This document shows positions 27,516-37,485 of a DNA stretch of 64,000 bases, in pieces. The translations under genes were made by a program, and so were the position numbers. The notes beneath the pieces are model-generated. The model saw only the letters and a list, made by a program, of their open reading frames with translations, was not told the DNA's origin and searched no databases. Source of the stretch: Alginatibacterium sediminis (GTDB taxonomy: Bacteria > Pseudomonadota > Gammaproteobacteria > Enterobacterales > Celerinatantimonadaceae); contig NZ_RAQO01000004.1 of assembly GCF_003610775.1 (NCBI RefSeq), forward strand, positions 1-64,000. The letters run 5' to 3'. Every line of letters begins with the position of its first letter. Positions within the stretch are counted from its first letter, which is position 1.

Positions 27516-27645
27516 TATAAAACCTAATACTCTGGTTAGTCGTATGTGTCACAACAATGCCAGTGACTAAAATTACTGTACAATTTTTGATGGAAAGTCG
27601 TTCAATCGAGTTGGATTGTCGTCAATTAGTATCGGGATACTGAAT

Positions 27646-29670
27646 ATGGAATTCATGTTAGGACAAACATCTTTTACAAAAACGGGACCGATATCAAGCT
27701 CTTTAGCTACTGATAATAAAGACTATTTTCTTGAGTCATCGGCAGTTACAGCAACATCACTGGGCACAGATGCGCCACTTGATGAAACCGCGACAGATAC
27801 CAAACAAGTGTTTGCACAGGCTTTGGAAAAAATTGCATTACTGGTAGAAGATAAATCTTCAAAAACAAGTGAACAAGGTAGCGAACAGCTGCAAGATGTT
27901 GCCGCTTTACTTGCTGATGTGAAACAACAGCTACAAGAAAGTGAAGAACATGGGGCTCACGAAAATTGCGAGCGTGATGAATCAACACTTGCTGAGTCTG
28001 ATATTCAAAACACCGAGGCTTTGCTGCAGCAACTAGAAGCTATCGAAGACTTGGTTGCAGATCTTAATCAGTCTCAAAACAACCCCCAACTTGAACAACG
28101 CTTATCGCAGTTAATTGCACAAGATCTCAGTCAAATGAGTTTTCAAAGCGATCCTCTGAGTAAAGCCAGTGACAAAATTGCTGCGAGTGAAGACAACAGT
28201 GATTTTGGCTTCAAGCAATCGTGGTTGAATGAGCTTATGGGCTCGAGTGCCAACGCAAAAACAAGCTCAACGACCGCGCAAAACTCTGAGTCTATAGTTT
28301 CGGCCCCTTCACTAAAAAACACCGATGCCGAAGATGAATCGACGCAAGCCAAAGTGGTTGATAAATCCGCAATGGCTAGTTCAAGTGAAGCGGAACCATT
28401 AAAAACCGAATTGAAATTTGAGCACAAGCCCGACGCAACAGCATCGAGCCTGCAAGCAAAAGTAAACGCTCTCGTAACCCTTGCTAAAGGCGACGAAACT
28501 GAAAAAACTAAAAGTTTAAGCGCCGAAGAGGCTAAAAACATAGCTCCCAAGACTGAAGTCGACCTGACGCCAACGACTAAGACTAAGGCGGAAATTGAGG
28601 TCAATTTGGGTACAAAAATTCAAAGTGAAAGTGTGGCAATTGACGATGCTAAAGCCGCCAGAGAACTTCAATCGACTCGCAACCCACAACCAGCACAAAC
28701 CGTTGCTACAGTTATGGGGAATGAAGTGAAACAAAGCGCTAGCACTGTAGGTGTCAGTAATAGTGATGCACAGCCCCAACAAAGCAAAACAGTTGAAATG
28801 CAGCTTGCTGACGAAGCTAAAAGTACATCACAAACAAGCAAATCAAATAGTGATGCGCCAGATTCAAAAGTTGTGACATCAGAGCCCAAGTCGGAGTTAA
28901 ACACCAGCAAAAATCAAAACCAAACTCAGGAAACACCAGATGCTAAACGCGTCAATGCGGAGCAAGAGGCCTTAGCAGCGGCTAGTAACAAACCAGAAGT
29001 TTCTTGGAGCGCAACCAAAGCCGATGGTGAGACTAATCCACAGCAAACTGGCGTACAAAACCGTAATGAACGCCAGGATACCGTGTCTAACACTAGCTTT
29101 GGGCAGTCTTTTGGCCAATCGTCAGATGGTCAGCAGCAAGCCTCTCAGCAACAATCACAACAGCAGCAGTCTGGTCAGCTCAATTCCAATTTACATCCAA
29201 GCTCTGAAACCAAAGAGCAGGGACAATGGTTACAACGGCCGATACCTGCTAATAATATGAATTCTGAACTCAACGAACGGGTCCAGTACATGGCAGCTAA
29301 GGGAATGCAAAGCGCTGAAATTCGACTCGATCCCGGTGATTTAGGCAGCTTACAAATTCGTCTTCAAATCACCCAAGAAGGCGCATCGGTGCAAATCCAG
29401 GCTCAGAACCCACAAACCAGAGAGCTTCTTGAACAAACGATGCCTCGTCTACGCGAAATGCTCAGTCAACAAGGTATTGAGTTGAATAATGGCAGTGTTG
29501 GTAGCGATCAAGGTCGAGGACATCAGCATGCTCATCATGGTGAAGCTGAACGAGGACGCGCTGGAATGGGTAATTCAAGTGGGCAAACTGAAACTCAATC
29601 AGATATAGACCAGTCAAATGGAGTCTTACAGCGACAAAATGAACGCTCAGTGATTGATTTTTACGCTTAA
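27646..29670 (+). CDS. fliK: Flagellar hook-length control protein FliK
   Basis: Exported molecular ruler that ends hook growth and switches export specificity. 674 residues from ATG 27646; a TTG 30 bases earlier is the alternative start. The first 500 residues are a low-complexity Ser/Thr/Glu/Lys/Gln-rich ruler, with a Gln tract near 515-530. The conserved Flg_hook C-terminal domain follows (SAEIRLDPGDLGSLQIRLQI, then QTRELLEQTMPRLREMLSQQ, about 550-620). It is longer than Salmonella FliK (405). Confidence 0.92.
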   Translation: MEFMLGQTSFTKTGPISSSLATDNKDYFLESSAVTATSLGTDAPLDETATDTKQVFAQALEKIALLVEDKSSKTSEQGSEQLQDVAALLADVKQQLQESEEHGAHENCERDESTLAESDIQNTEALLQQLEAIEDLVADLNQSQNNPQLEQRLSQLIAQDLSQMSFQSDPLSKASDKIAASEDNSDFGFKQSWLNELMGSSANAKTSSTTAQNSESIVSAPSLKNTDAEDESTQAKVVDKSAMASSSEAEPLKTELKFEHKPDATASSLQAKVNALVTLAKGDETEKTKSLSAEEAKNIAPKTEVDLTPTTKTKAEIEVNLGTKIQSESVAIDDAKAARELQSTRNPQPAQTVATVMGNEVKQSASTVGVSNSDAQPQQSKTVEMQLADEAKSTSQTSKSNSDAPDSKVVTSEPKSELNTSKNQNQTQETPDAKRVNAEQEALAAASNKPEVSWSATKADGETNPQQTGVQNRNERQDTVSNTSFGQSFGQSSDGQQQASQQQSQQQQSGQLNSNLHPSSETKEQGQWLQRPIPANNMNSELNERVQYMAAKGMQSAEIRLDPGDLGSLQIRLQITQEGASVQIQAQNPQTRELLEQTMPRLREMLSQQGIELNNGSVGSDQGRGHQHAHHGEAERGRAGMGNSSGQTETQSDIDQSNGVLQRQNERSVIDFYA

Positions 29671-29846
29671 CTTAAAAATATTGCTAAACAATAGAGATGC
29701 TTAGTTGCATGGACGAGGTGGAGCAAGGATAATAATTAGTAATTAACGATTGTTCGTTCAAAAGCTAGGCTATGCTCAATTACTTCAGTAGTGTATAGGC
29801 AAGCTTTACAAGACCAGATAATCACTGCAATCAATACAGGACGTAC

Positions 29847-30362
29847 ATGGCTGACGATAAAGAACTTCTTGTCGAAGATGGTAAAGAAGGTAAAGGCAAA
29901 AAGAAACTCATCATTATCATCGCTGGTGTCGTAGTTTTACTCGCGGTGCTAGCAGGTGTATGGTTTATGTTTTTTAGCTCCGATGACGCCGCACCGGCTG
30001 CAAGTGCCGATCCAAATGCTCAACAAGCAACAGCGGTAACCGCGACAGCTCACTACGTTGGCATGCCTCGACCTTTTGTTTTTAATGTCAGAAGTGATAT
30101 TCGGGACCGATTAGTACAAATTAAAGTACAACTGTTAGTACGCGGAGCAAGTAACGAAGCGCTTACTAAACAGCATATTCCTCTAATTGAAAGCACGTTA
30201 CTCGATACGTTTAGCTCTGCCAGTGTTAGTGAATTATCAAGCGTCGAGGGTAAAGAGCTCGTTCGTCAGCAGTCCCTAGAAAACGTGCAGAAAAAACTCA
30301 ATGATTTGACTGGGAGCGTCGTGATTGAAAAAGTCCTGTTCACCGGTTTTGTGATGCAATAA
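29847..30362 (+). CDS. fliL: Flagellar basal body protein FliL
   Basis: Single-pass inner membrane protein that surrounds and supports the stator. 171 residues: a short charged N-terminus, a membrane helix (about 24-46, LIIIIAGVVVLLAVLAGVWF), an Ala-rich linker and the periplasmic stomatin-like domain (about 65-170). A 176-base gap separates it from fliK; TGGACGAGGTGGAGC near 29708 is a weak sigma-54-like match. Confidence 0.93.
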   Translation: MADDKELLVEDGKEGKGKKKLIIIIAGVVVLLAVLAGVWFMFFSSDDAAPAASADPNAQQATAVTATAHYVGMPRPFVFNVRSDIRDRLVQIKVQLLVRGASNEALTKQHIPLIESTLLDTFSSASVSELSSVEGKELVRQQSLENVQKKLNDLTGSVVIEKVLFTGFVMQ

Positions 30363-30370
30363 GGACAACA

Positions 30371-31393
30371 GTGAGCGATTTATTAAGCCAAGACGAAATT
30401 GATGCGCTGCTCCACGGTGTTGATGATATCGATGAAGATATTGTTGAAAGTGAAGAGGGCGGAAGTGCACTAGATTTTGACTTCTCGTCGCAAGACAGAA
30501 TTGTTCGTGGACGCATGCCAACGCTTGAGTTGGTGAACGAACGCTTCGCTCGTCATATGCGTATTAGTCTATTTAATATGATGCGACGCACTGCAGAAGT
30601 TTCAATTAATGGCGTTCAGATGATCAAATTTGGTGAGTATGTACACACCCTATTTGTGCCAACTTCCCTGAATATGGTGAGATTTCGTCCGCTAAAAGGC
30701 ACCGCTTTGGTTACGATGGAAGCGCGATTGGTGTTTATTCTAGTTGAAAACTTTTTTGGTGGTGATGGCCGTTATCACGCCAAAATCGAGGGGCGTGAAT
30801 TTACCCCAACCGAACGCCGCATTATTCAAATGTTGTTAAAAATAATTTTTGAGGATTATAAAGAAGCTTGGGCTCCAGTAATGGATGTTGGCTTTGACTA
30901 CCTTGATTCCGAAGTAAACCCAGCAATGGCGAATATCGTTAGTCCAACGGAAGTCATCGTTGTCAGCTCATTTCATATCGAGCTTGATGGTGGTGGTGGT
31001 GACTTTCATATTGCAATGCCTTATTCAATGCTTGAGCCAATTCGTGAGTTACTTGATGCGGGCGTTCAAAGTGACAAACAAGATACGGATATGCGCTGGA
31101 GTACCGCGCTGCGAGACGAAATTATGGATGTGGGGGTTACGATGAACACTCACCTCCTGAACGTTGATTTAAGCTTGAGAGATTTAATGGAACTCAAAGC
31201 CGGCGACGTAATTCCGGTTGATATGCCAGACCACGCGCTGATGCTTATCGAAGATCTTCCAAGCTACCGCGGTAAGTTGGGCAAAAAAGGTGATGGATTA
31301 GCGCTAAAAATTACTGAGCAGCTCAAACGACCGGAAACAGTAAAAAGTGATTTAGAAATGGTGGTCGGTCGCCGTCCTCCAGAAGATGAATAG
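30371..31393 (+). CDS. fliM: Flagellar motor switch protein FliM
   Basis: C-ring switch protein that binds phospho-CheY. The 340 residues start at GTG 30371 and open with the CheY-binding peptide LLSQDEIDALLHGV. The CheC-like middle domain (about 50-230) and the C-terminal SpoA domain that meets FliN follow. AAGGACA precedes the start. fliN follows 32 bases on. Confidence 0.97.
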   Translation: MSDLLSQDEIDALLHGVDDIDEDIVESEEGGSALDFDFSSQDRIVRGRMPTLELVNERFARHMRISLFNMMRRTAEVSINGVQMIKFGEYVHTLFVPTSLNMVRFRPLKGTALVTMEARLVFILVENFFGGDGRYHAKIEGREFTPTERRIIQMLLKIIFEDYKEAWAPVMDVGFDYLDSEVNPAMANIVSPTEVIVVSSFHIELDGGGGDFHIAMPYSMLEPIRELLDAGVQSDKQDTDMRWSTALRDEIMDVGVTMNTHLLNVDLSLRDLMELKAGDVIPVDMPDHALMLIEDLPSYRGKLGKKGDGLALKITEQLKRPETVKSDLEMVVGRRPPEDE

Positions 31394-31425
31394 TTAGCAC
31401 AAGCTTAGATAAATTAAGGAATGGT

Positions 31426-31809
31426 ATGAGCGAAGAAGACGAAATGGCAGCCGAGTGGGCAGCAGCAATGGCGGAAGCTGAACCTGAGCCCGCTCCCTTA
31501 GAAGAATTTGAACCACAAATTAGCTCCAAAAACCTTAGCGATGAAGAGCATAGTAAGCTTGACGCGATCCTTGATATACCGGTCACTATTTCAATGGAAG
31601 TAGGGCGCAGTCAAATCAGCATTAGAAATCTACTACAGCTAAATCAAGGCTCTGTTGTGGAATTAGACCGGGTTGCGGGCGAACCCTTAGATGTGTTGGT
31701 CAACGGTACCTTGATCGCTCACGGCGAAGTGGTTGTGGTCAATGACAAATTCGGTATTCGCCTAACTGATGTAATTAGCCAGACAGAACGCATCAAGAAA
31801 CTTAAGTAA
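31426..31809 (+). CDS. fliN: Flagellar motor switch protein FliN
   Basis: C-ring subunit that also docks FliH/FliI. 127 residues: an acidic N-terminal 40 (EEDEMAAEWAAAMAEAEPEP) and the SpoA domain (about 50-125, VTISMEVGRSQISIRNLLQL). AAGGAATGGT precedes the ATG. The stop overlaps the fliO start. Confidence 0.97.
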   Translation: MSEEDEMAAEWAAAMAEAEPEPAPLEEFEPQISSKNLSDEEHSKLDAILDIPVTISMEVGRSQISIRNLLQLNQGSVVELDRVAGEPLDVLVNGTLIAHGEVVVVNDKFGIRLTDVISQTERIKKLK

Positions 31810-32303
31810 TGCGTATAGCGATAGCCACATTGGTGGCGAAACTTAAGTATACTAGCATCGCCATAGGACTCGCATTGGCACCAGAGTTGGCATTTGCGCA
31901 AGTCTCTAGCGCCGTGGCGACGCAATCTTCGCCATCGGTTGGGGTGGCGGCTGGTAGTTCAATTCAAAGCGCAGACTTGCTCTCTTGGATACTCTCAACC
32001 GGACTGGTATTACTTAGTATCTTTATTCTTGCGTGGTTAGTAAAAAAGAGTCGTTTCTCACCCGGTTCAAATCAACAAATCCAAGTGATCGCTAGCACCG
32101 CAATTGGCACTCGAGAACGCTTGTGCGTCGTAAGTGTTGCAGATCAGCAATATCTATTGGCTGTGACCGCACAAAACATCAGCTTAATTGACAAACTTGA
32201 GCCAGGGTTGGAGCCACGTCAACATTCTGGCAAAAATGTCGGCCTAGACTTTGCTTCTTTGCTTAAACTAAATTCAAAATCAAAACAGAATCCAGCTGAA
32301 TGA
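31809..32303 (+). CDS. fliO: Flagellar export protein FliO
   Basis: Membrane factor that helps assemble the FliP pore. 164 residues: a possible signal-like segment (about 15-32), one clear membrane helix (about 58-78, [20 protein letters not shown]) and a small cytoplasmic domain. Low conservation is usual for FliO; the place between fliN and fliP settles the call. Overlaps both neighbours. Confidence 0.88.
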   Translation: MRIAIATLVAKLKYTSIAIGLALAPELAFAQVSSAVATQSSPSVGVAAGSSIQSADLLSWILSTGLVLLSIFILAWLVKKSRFSPGSNQQIQVIASTAIGTRERLCVVSVADQQYLLAVTAQNISLIDKLEPGLEPRQHSGKNVGLDFASLLKLNSKSKQNPAE

Positions 32304-33043
32304 AAACTGTTTTAACGCTGTTTATCGGCACTATTGCGTTACTGGCTTGGCCTGCAATGGCTCAAGATCCGTTTTTACCTGCAATAACGATGAGTACGAA
32401 TCCTGACGGTGGTCAAGAGTATTCAGTTACATTGCAGGTGTTGATGTTTATGACGGCACTGAGCTTCTTACCTGCCGTTGTCATCATGATGACCTCATTT
32501 ACCCGTATAGTGGTGGTGATGTCGATTCTAAGACAAGCAATGGGGCTACAACAAAGTCCGTCAAATCAAGTAATTATTGGCATATCATTATTTTTAACCT
32601 TTTTTATTATGTCGCCGGTACTTAATGAAATTAACGAGCGAGCACTACAGCCTTATTTTAACGAAGAACTGACATCCATCGAGGCTTTTGACTTAGCTAA
32701 ACAACCGATGCATGAATTTATGCTGGCACAAACTCGGCTCACAGACCTTGAAACCTTCGTGCGTATTGCGAAAATTGAAGTAGAAAATCCGGAAGATGTC
32801 CCTTTTTCGGTGCTGGTTCCGTCGTTTATTACCTCTGAATTGAAAACGGCCTTCCAGATAGGCTTCATGCTATTTATTCCGTTTTTGGTCATCGATTTAG
32901 TCGTCGCGAGTATCCTGATGGCAATGGGTATGATGATGTTGTCGCCAATGATTGTCTCTTTGCCATTTAAACTGATGCTATTCGTTCTAGTCGACGGCTG
33001 GAGTTTGGTAATGGGTACGCTCGCTGGTAGTTTTGGACTCTAG
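32300..33043 (+). CDS. fliP: Flagellar export gate protein FliP
   Basis: Core of the export pore. 247 residues: cleavable signal peptide (about 1-21), then four membrane helices. Signature segments are [20 protein letters not shown] (about 52-71) and the C-terminal [20 protein letters not shown]. Starts inside fliO. Confidence 0.98.
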   Translation: MKTVLTLFIGTIALLAWPAMAQDPFLPAITMSTNPDGGQEYSVTLQVLMFMTALSFLPAVVIMMTSFTRIVVVMSILRQAMGLQQSPSNQVIIGISLFLTFFIMSPVLNEINERALQPYFNEELTSIEAFDLAKQPMHEFMLAQTRLTDLETFVRIAKIEVENPEDVPFSVLVPSFITSELKTAFQIGFMLFIPFLVIDLVVASILMAMGMMMLSPMIVSLPFKLMLFVLVDGWSLVMGTLAGSFGL

Positions 33044-33052
33044 GAGAGGCTT

Positions 33053-33322
33053 ATGGAACCGGAAGTCTTTGTAGACGTGTTTCGCATTGCGCTCGGACAG
33101 GTTGTTGTCTTAGTGAGCGCCGCTATCTTACCGAGTCTTTTCGTTGGTTTGACGGTTGCGGTTTTCCAAGCAGCAACATCTATTAACGAACAAACCTTGA
33201 GCTTTTTGCCCCGTTTATTGGTGACACTTGCGTCGCTGATGTTTGCAGGACACTGGTTTGTAGAACGTTTAACCGGACTGTTTTATACAATGATAGACCT
33301 GATCCCACAGGTGATTGGTTAG
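33053..33322 (+). CDS. fliQ: Flagellar export gate protein FliQ
   Basis: 89-residue two-helix subunit of the export pore. The segment SLFVGLTVAVFQAATSINEQ followed by TLSFLPRL is the family hallmark. GGAGAGG precedes the ATG. fliR starts three bases after its stop. Confidence 0.97.
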   Translation: MEPEVFVDVFRIALGQVVVLVSAAILPSLFVGLTVAVFQAATSINEQTLSFLPRLLVTLASLMFAGHWFVERLTGLFYTMIDLIPQVIG

Positions 33323-33324
33323 TC

Positions 33325-34104
33325 ATGAACTTAGACTCTGGGCTGATCATGCAATGGATTGGCGAATACGTGTGGGCTTTAGCGCGTATTAGTGGGTTGA
33401 TGCTCAGTATTGCTGTCTACAGCGGTAAAACGGTACCAACCCGGGTTCGAATGCTGTTTTCGGTTGCGATTACCTTTGTGGTGGTCCCGGTTCTACCTCC
33501 GGTTACAGGCATTGAGTTGTTCTCCTTAGAAGCAGCACTAGTTATTGCACAGCAAATATTGATTGGCGCAGCAGCTGGTTTTTGCACAAGCTTATTACTA
33601 CAAACCTTTGTCGTAGCAGGGCAAGTGATTGCAATGCAAACTTCCTTGGGGTTTGCATCGATGGTCGATCCGATCAATGGTCAAAATACCCCGGTAGTCG
33701 GACAAATATATTTGTTGTTGGCAACTTTGCTGTTTTTAGCTGTGGATGGTCATGGCCAGCTTATCACCTTAGTCGTTATGAGCTTTGAAACCATCCCTGT
33801 TGGCTTAACCGGCCTAAGTGTCGTAAGTTACCAATCGTTAGCTGCGTGGTTTAGTCAAATATTTTTTGCTGCACTGACCATGTCTATATCACCGATTGTG
33901 GCGATGCTGTTGGTAAACTTTAGCTTCGGTGTCATGACTCGCGCCGCGCCGCAGTTGAATATCTTTAGTATTGGTTTTGCAGTGGGTATGCTATTTGGTC
34001 TTCTGATTTTATGGCTGACCATTGGTGGATTTATGGTTCATTTTAACACCCAATGGGAAAACTCCCGACAATTGGCGTGTCAGATTTTGGAGGTAGGCTG
34101 TTAA
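33325..34104 (+). CDS. fliR: Flagellar export gate protein FliR
   Basis: 259-residue membrane protein of the export pore with about six helices, including the conserved PxxxRxxF-like stretch VPTRVRMLFSVAITFVVVPV (about 36-55) and SLGFASMVDP (about 110). Directly joined to flhB, whose ATG follows the stop without a gap. Confidence 0.97.
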   Translation: MNLDSGLIMQWIGEYVWALARISGLMLSIAVYSGKTVPTRVRMLFSVAITFVVVPVLPPVTGIELFSLEAALVIAQQILIGAAAGFCTSLLLQTFVVAGQVIAMQTSLGFASMVDPINGQNTPVVGQIYLLLATLLFLAVDGHGQLITLVVMSFETIPVGLTGLSVVSYQSLAAWFSQIFFAALTMSISPIVAMLLVNFSFGVMTRAAPQLNIFSIGFAVGMLFGLLILWLTIGGFMVHFNTQWENSRQLACQILEVGC

Positions 34105-35232
34105 ATGGCTGATACCGACCAGGAACGCACAGAAGACCCCACGGAGAAAAAACTTGCAGACGCTCGCAAGGAAGGGCAGATTGCGCGTTCCAAAGAACTT
34201 GGAACGGCCGCAGTATTAATCTCAGCTGCGATTGCAATGATGATGTTTGGTTCCGGATTAGGTAAAGGCTTAGCTGAAGTTATGCGTCTTGGTTTTAGTC
34301 TGGAACGCGAGCAGCTCTATGACGTAAACCTACTGTTTGCCACTATTAAAAACATGGTCTCTGGTTTAGTTGCACCTTTAATCGGTATTATGGCTGTTAT
34401 TTTATTTGCTGCTGTAGCTGGAAACATTGCCTTAGGCGGCATGAATTTCAGTTGGAAAGCTGCGGCACCTAAACCGAGTAAAATGTCTCCGCTTAAAGGT
34501 CTCAAACGTATGTTTGGGATACAGTCATTGGTGGAACTGATTAAAAGCATTATGAAGGTATTTATCATTGCCGGTGTGGTTTGGTGGATTCTGGATTGGC
34601 AGTTTAAGTCAATTTTGACCTTAAGCTTACAAAGCCTTCCTGGCTCGGTTTATAACGCACTTGATATGCTGTCGTGGATGTTTCTAGCGCTTGTTTGCAG
34701 CTTGTTATTGATTACATTGGTTGATGTTCCGTACCAAATTTGGAATCACGCTAAACAACTGAAAATGACCAAACAAGAAATAAAAGATGAGCACAAGAAT
34801 AGCGAAGGTAATCCCGAAGTAAAAGGGCGGATCCGTCGCTTGCAAATGGAGATGGCTGCACGTCGAATGATGTCAGATATTCCAACTGCTGACGTCATTG
34901 TGACCAACCCAACTCACTACGCTGTTGCCATTCGTTACGACCAAAAAGGAACTGGAGCACCCATGGTCGTTGCAAAAGGTGTCGACGAAGTGGCGATGAA
35001 AATCCAGGAAATTGCTCGTCATTATGATGTCCCAATCATGGCGGCGCCACCGCTAGCTCGTTCAATCTATCACACTAGTAAAATCGGCCAAGAAATTCCA
35101 GAAGGGCTTTATATTGCGGTGGCTCAAATTCTGGCTTACGTTTATCAGTTGGCTCAGTTTAAAAAGGGTCGCGCTGGCAGACCTAAAAAAATCGACCAAA
35201 ATTTCCCAATTCCAGATGAGCTTAAATACTAA
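34105..35232 (+). CDS. flhB: Flagellar export switch protein FlhB
   Basis: Controls the change of export substrate from rod/hook to filament. 375 residues: N-terminal TEDPTEKKLADARKEGQIAR, four membrane helices and a cytoplasmic domain with the self-cleaving site NPTH (in VTNPTHYAVAIRYD, about 266-279). The gene closes the fliK/L-flhB run; 102 bases and a sigma-54 site separate it from flhA. Confidence 0.98.
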   Translation: MADTDQERTEDPTEKKLADARKEGQIARSKELGTAAVLISAAIAMMMFGSGLGKGLAEVMRLGFSLEREQLYDVNLLFATIKNMVSGLVAPLIGIMAVILFAAVAGNIALGGMNFSWKAAAPKPSKMSPLKGLKRMFGIQSLVELIKSIMKVFIIAGVVWWILDWQFKSILTLSLQSLPGSVYNALDMLSWMFLALVCSLLLITLVDVPYQIWNHAKQLKMTKQEIKDEHKNSEGNPEVKGRIRRLQMEMAARRMMSDIPTADVIVTNPTHYAVAIRYDQKGTGAPMVVAKGVDEVAMKIQEIARHYDVPIMAAPPLARSIYHTSKIGQEIPEGLYIAVAQILAYVYQLAQFKKGRAGRPKKIDQNFPIPDELKY

Positions 35233-35277
35233 GCAAACTTACCATATTTATCTGATCTACTTGCTTTGATACTGCTG

Positions 35278-35294
35278 TTGGTGCGATCGTTGCA
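35278..35294 (+). promoter_or_regulatory. Sigma-54 promoter for flhA operon
   Basis: TTGGTGCGATCGTTGCA matches the sigma-54 consensus very well (GG and GC twelve bases apart, TTGCA box). It lies 41 bases before the flhA ATG. In Vibrio flhA-flhF-flhG-fliA-che is also a separate sigma-54 unit. Confidence 0.85.
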
Positions 35295-35334
35295 TTACTA
35301 GCTATCATCAGCCGCCGTCAGCTAATTGTCACTT

Positions 35335-37452
35335 ATGGAATTTATCAATCGTCTTAGCAGCTTAAAGTTTAGTGATTTAAGTAAACTTAATGCTTCTGTT
35401 CTAAAAGGGGTCGGAACCCCGCTGCTAGTGTTAGCTGCTTTAGGTATGGTTATCCTACCTATTCCCGCATGGCTGCTCGATCTTCTATTTACCTTTAATA
35501 TTGCCTTAGCCATGGTCGTACTTTTAGTATCTATCTACACTAAACGACCTCTAGATTTTGCAGTTTTTCCAACCATTTTGTTAGTAGCGACATTAATGCG
35601 CTTGGCACTAAATGTGGCTTCAACGCGTGTGGTCTTGCTTGAAGGTCATAATGGAGGGAATGCGGCTGGTAACGTAATTGAAGCCTTTGGTTCGGTTGTG
35701 ATCGGTGGTAATTATGCAGTTGGTTTAGTCGTCTTTGCGATTCTTTTGATTATCAACTTCATGGTTGTCACTAAGGGTGCCGGTAGGGTGTCTGAAGTCA
35801 GCGCTCGATTCACTCTTGATGCGATGCCTGGTAAGCAAATGGCGATTGATGCGGATTTAAATGCTGGGATTATTGACCAAGACCAAGCACGTATTCGTCG
35901 TGAGGACGTAACCAAGGAAGCAGATTTCTACGGTTCGATGGATGGTGCGAGTAAGTTTGTTAAAGGTGATGCCATCGCCGGTTTGTTGATTCTAATGATC
36001 AACATTATTGGTGGTCTTATTATTGGTGTCGCTCAGCATGACTTAAGCTTTGCCGAGGCTGGGGAGATCTATAGCCTACTCACCATTGGTGATGGATTGG
36101 TTGCGCAAATACCGTCTTTGCTACTCTCGATCGGAACCGCGATTATTGTAACTCGCCAAAATACCTCCGAAGAACTCTCTGAATTGATGGTTGGTCAACT
36201 GTTTGACCAACCTCGAGTGTTATATATTACAGCTGGAATTCTAGCCGTAATGGGCTTAGTACCAGGTATGCCACATATGGCATTTTTGGGGTGTGCGGCG
36301 TTAGCAGCTGGTGCGTCATGGTGGATGCAACGCAACGCCAAGAAAGTAATAGCGCAAGAACAAGCCAAAACGCAATTGGCACCACGCGATGATGCTCAGC
36401 CTAATAATTCCAAAGAATTGGATTGGGACGATGTGCAACCTGTTGACGTAGTCGGTCTTGAAGTGGGTTACCGTTTGATCCCTCTAGTTGATAAAAGCCA
36501 AGGTGGTGAACTATTAGCGCGTATTAAGGGTGTACGTAAGAAACTCTCTCAAGATCTCGGTTTTTTAGTCCCTGCAGTGCATATCCGTGACAACCTGGAC
36601 TTAGGACCTAACCAGTATCGAGTGTCGGTGATGGGGGTTGTTAATGGCGAGTCAGAAGTATTTCATGACCGCGAAATGGCAATCAATCCAGGGCAAGTTT
36701 TTGGTGAAATTCCAGGCCAAGAGACCATTGATCCAGCCTTTGGCCTCGAAGCAAAATGGATAGGACAAGAACAGCGCCAGCATGCGCAAACACTTGGCTA
36801 TACGGTGGTCGACTCGGCTACGGTTATCGCAACTCATTTAAGCCAACTACTGAGTAATTATGCCTCGCAGCTTTTAGGGCATGAGGAAGTTCAGAACTTA
36901 CTTGATATGCTAGCGAAGAGTCACCCGCGATTAGTTGAAGGCTTAGTTCCTGACGTCATGAGCTTGTCATCGATTGTGAAAGTGTTGCAAAACCTGTTGC
37001 AAGAAGGAGTTCCAATTCGTGATATTCGCACCATTGTTCAAACCTTGGTTGAATACGCGCCTAAGAGCCAAGATACCGATGTACTAACCGCTGCATGCCG
37101 AATAAATCTGAAACGACTTATTGTACAAGAGCTCATTGGAAGTGAACCAGAACTGCCAGTCATAACTTTGTCACCAGATTTGGAGCAAATATTGCATAAG
37201 TCAATGCAAGCCGCTGGAAACGATGGTTCGGGAATGGAACCTGGACTTGCTGAGAAGCTTCAAGTTTCGCTCTCGCAAGCTGCGCAGAACCAAGAAATGC
37301 AAGGGCAACCAGCAATCTTGCTAACTTCTGGAATTTTACGCAGCAGCTTGTCTAGATATGTGAAGACGTCTATTCCAGCTCTACGGGTACTTTCTTATCA
37401 AGAAATACCAGAAGATAAACAAATTAAGATTATAAGTTCAGTGGGTCAGTAA
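35335..37452 (+). CDS. flhA: Flagellar export protein FlhA
   Basis: Largest export gate protein; its cytoplasmic ring docks chaperone-substrate complexes. 705 residues from ATG 35335 (a TTG three codons earlier is possible; neither has a strong ribosome binding site). Eight membrane helices fill the first 340 residues, with the FHIPEP signature region (RLALNVASTRVVL; FTLDAMPGKQMAIDADLNAG). The soluble domain is about 370-705. Confidence 0.97.
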   Translation: MEFINRLSSLKFSDLSKLNASVLKGVGTPLLVLAALGMVILPIPAWLLDLLFTFNIALAMVVLLVSIYTKRPLDFAVFPTILLVATLMRLALNVASTRVVLLEGHNGGNAAGNVIEAFGSVVIGGNYAVGLVVFAILLIINFMVVTKGAGRVSEVSARFTLDAMPGKQMAIDADLNAGIIDQDQARIRREDVTKEADFYGSMDGASKFVKGDAIAGLLILMINIIGGLIIGVAQHDLSFAEAGEIYSLLTIGDGLVAQIPSLLLSIGTAIIVTRQNTSEELSELMVGQLFDQPRVLYITAGILAVMGLVPGMPHMAFLGCAALAAGASWWMQRNAKKVIAQEQAKTQLAPRDDAQPNNSKELDWDDVQPVDVVGLEVGYRLIPLVDKSQGGELLARIKGVRKKLSQDLGFLVPAVHIRDNLDLGPNQYRVSVMGVVNGESEVFHDREMAINPGQVFGEIPGQETIDPAFGLEAKWIGQEQRQHAQTLGYTVVDSATVIATHLSQLLSNYASQLLGHEEVQNLLDMLAKSHPRLVEGLVPDVMSLSSIVKVLQNLLQEGVPIRDIRTIVQTLVEYAPKSQDTDVLTAACRINLKRLIVQELIGSEPELPVITLSPDLEQILHKSMQAAGNDGSGMEPGLAEKLQVSLSQAAQNQEMQGQPAILLTSGILRSSLSRYVKTSIPALRVLSYQEIPEDKQIKIISSVGQ

Positions 37453-37485
37453 CTGAGCACTGAAAACTAAAATGGGACTAACGCC

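Noticed and set aside
29708-29722. Sigma-54 promoter before fliL (TGGACGAGGTGGAGC)
   Set aside because: Spacing is right but the -12 box GAGC and the -24 flank fit poorly; mentioned only in the fliL entry.
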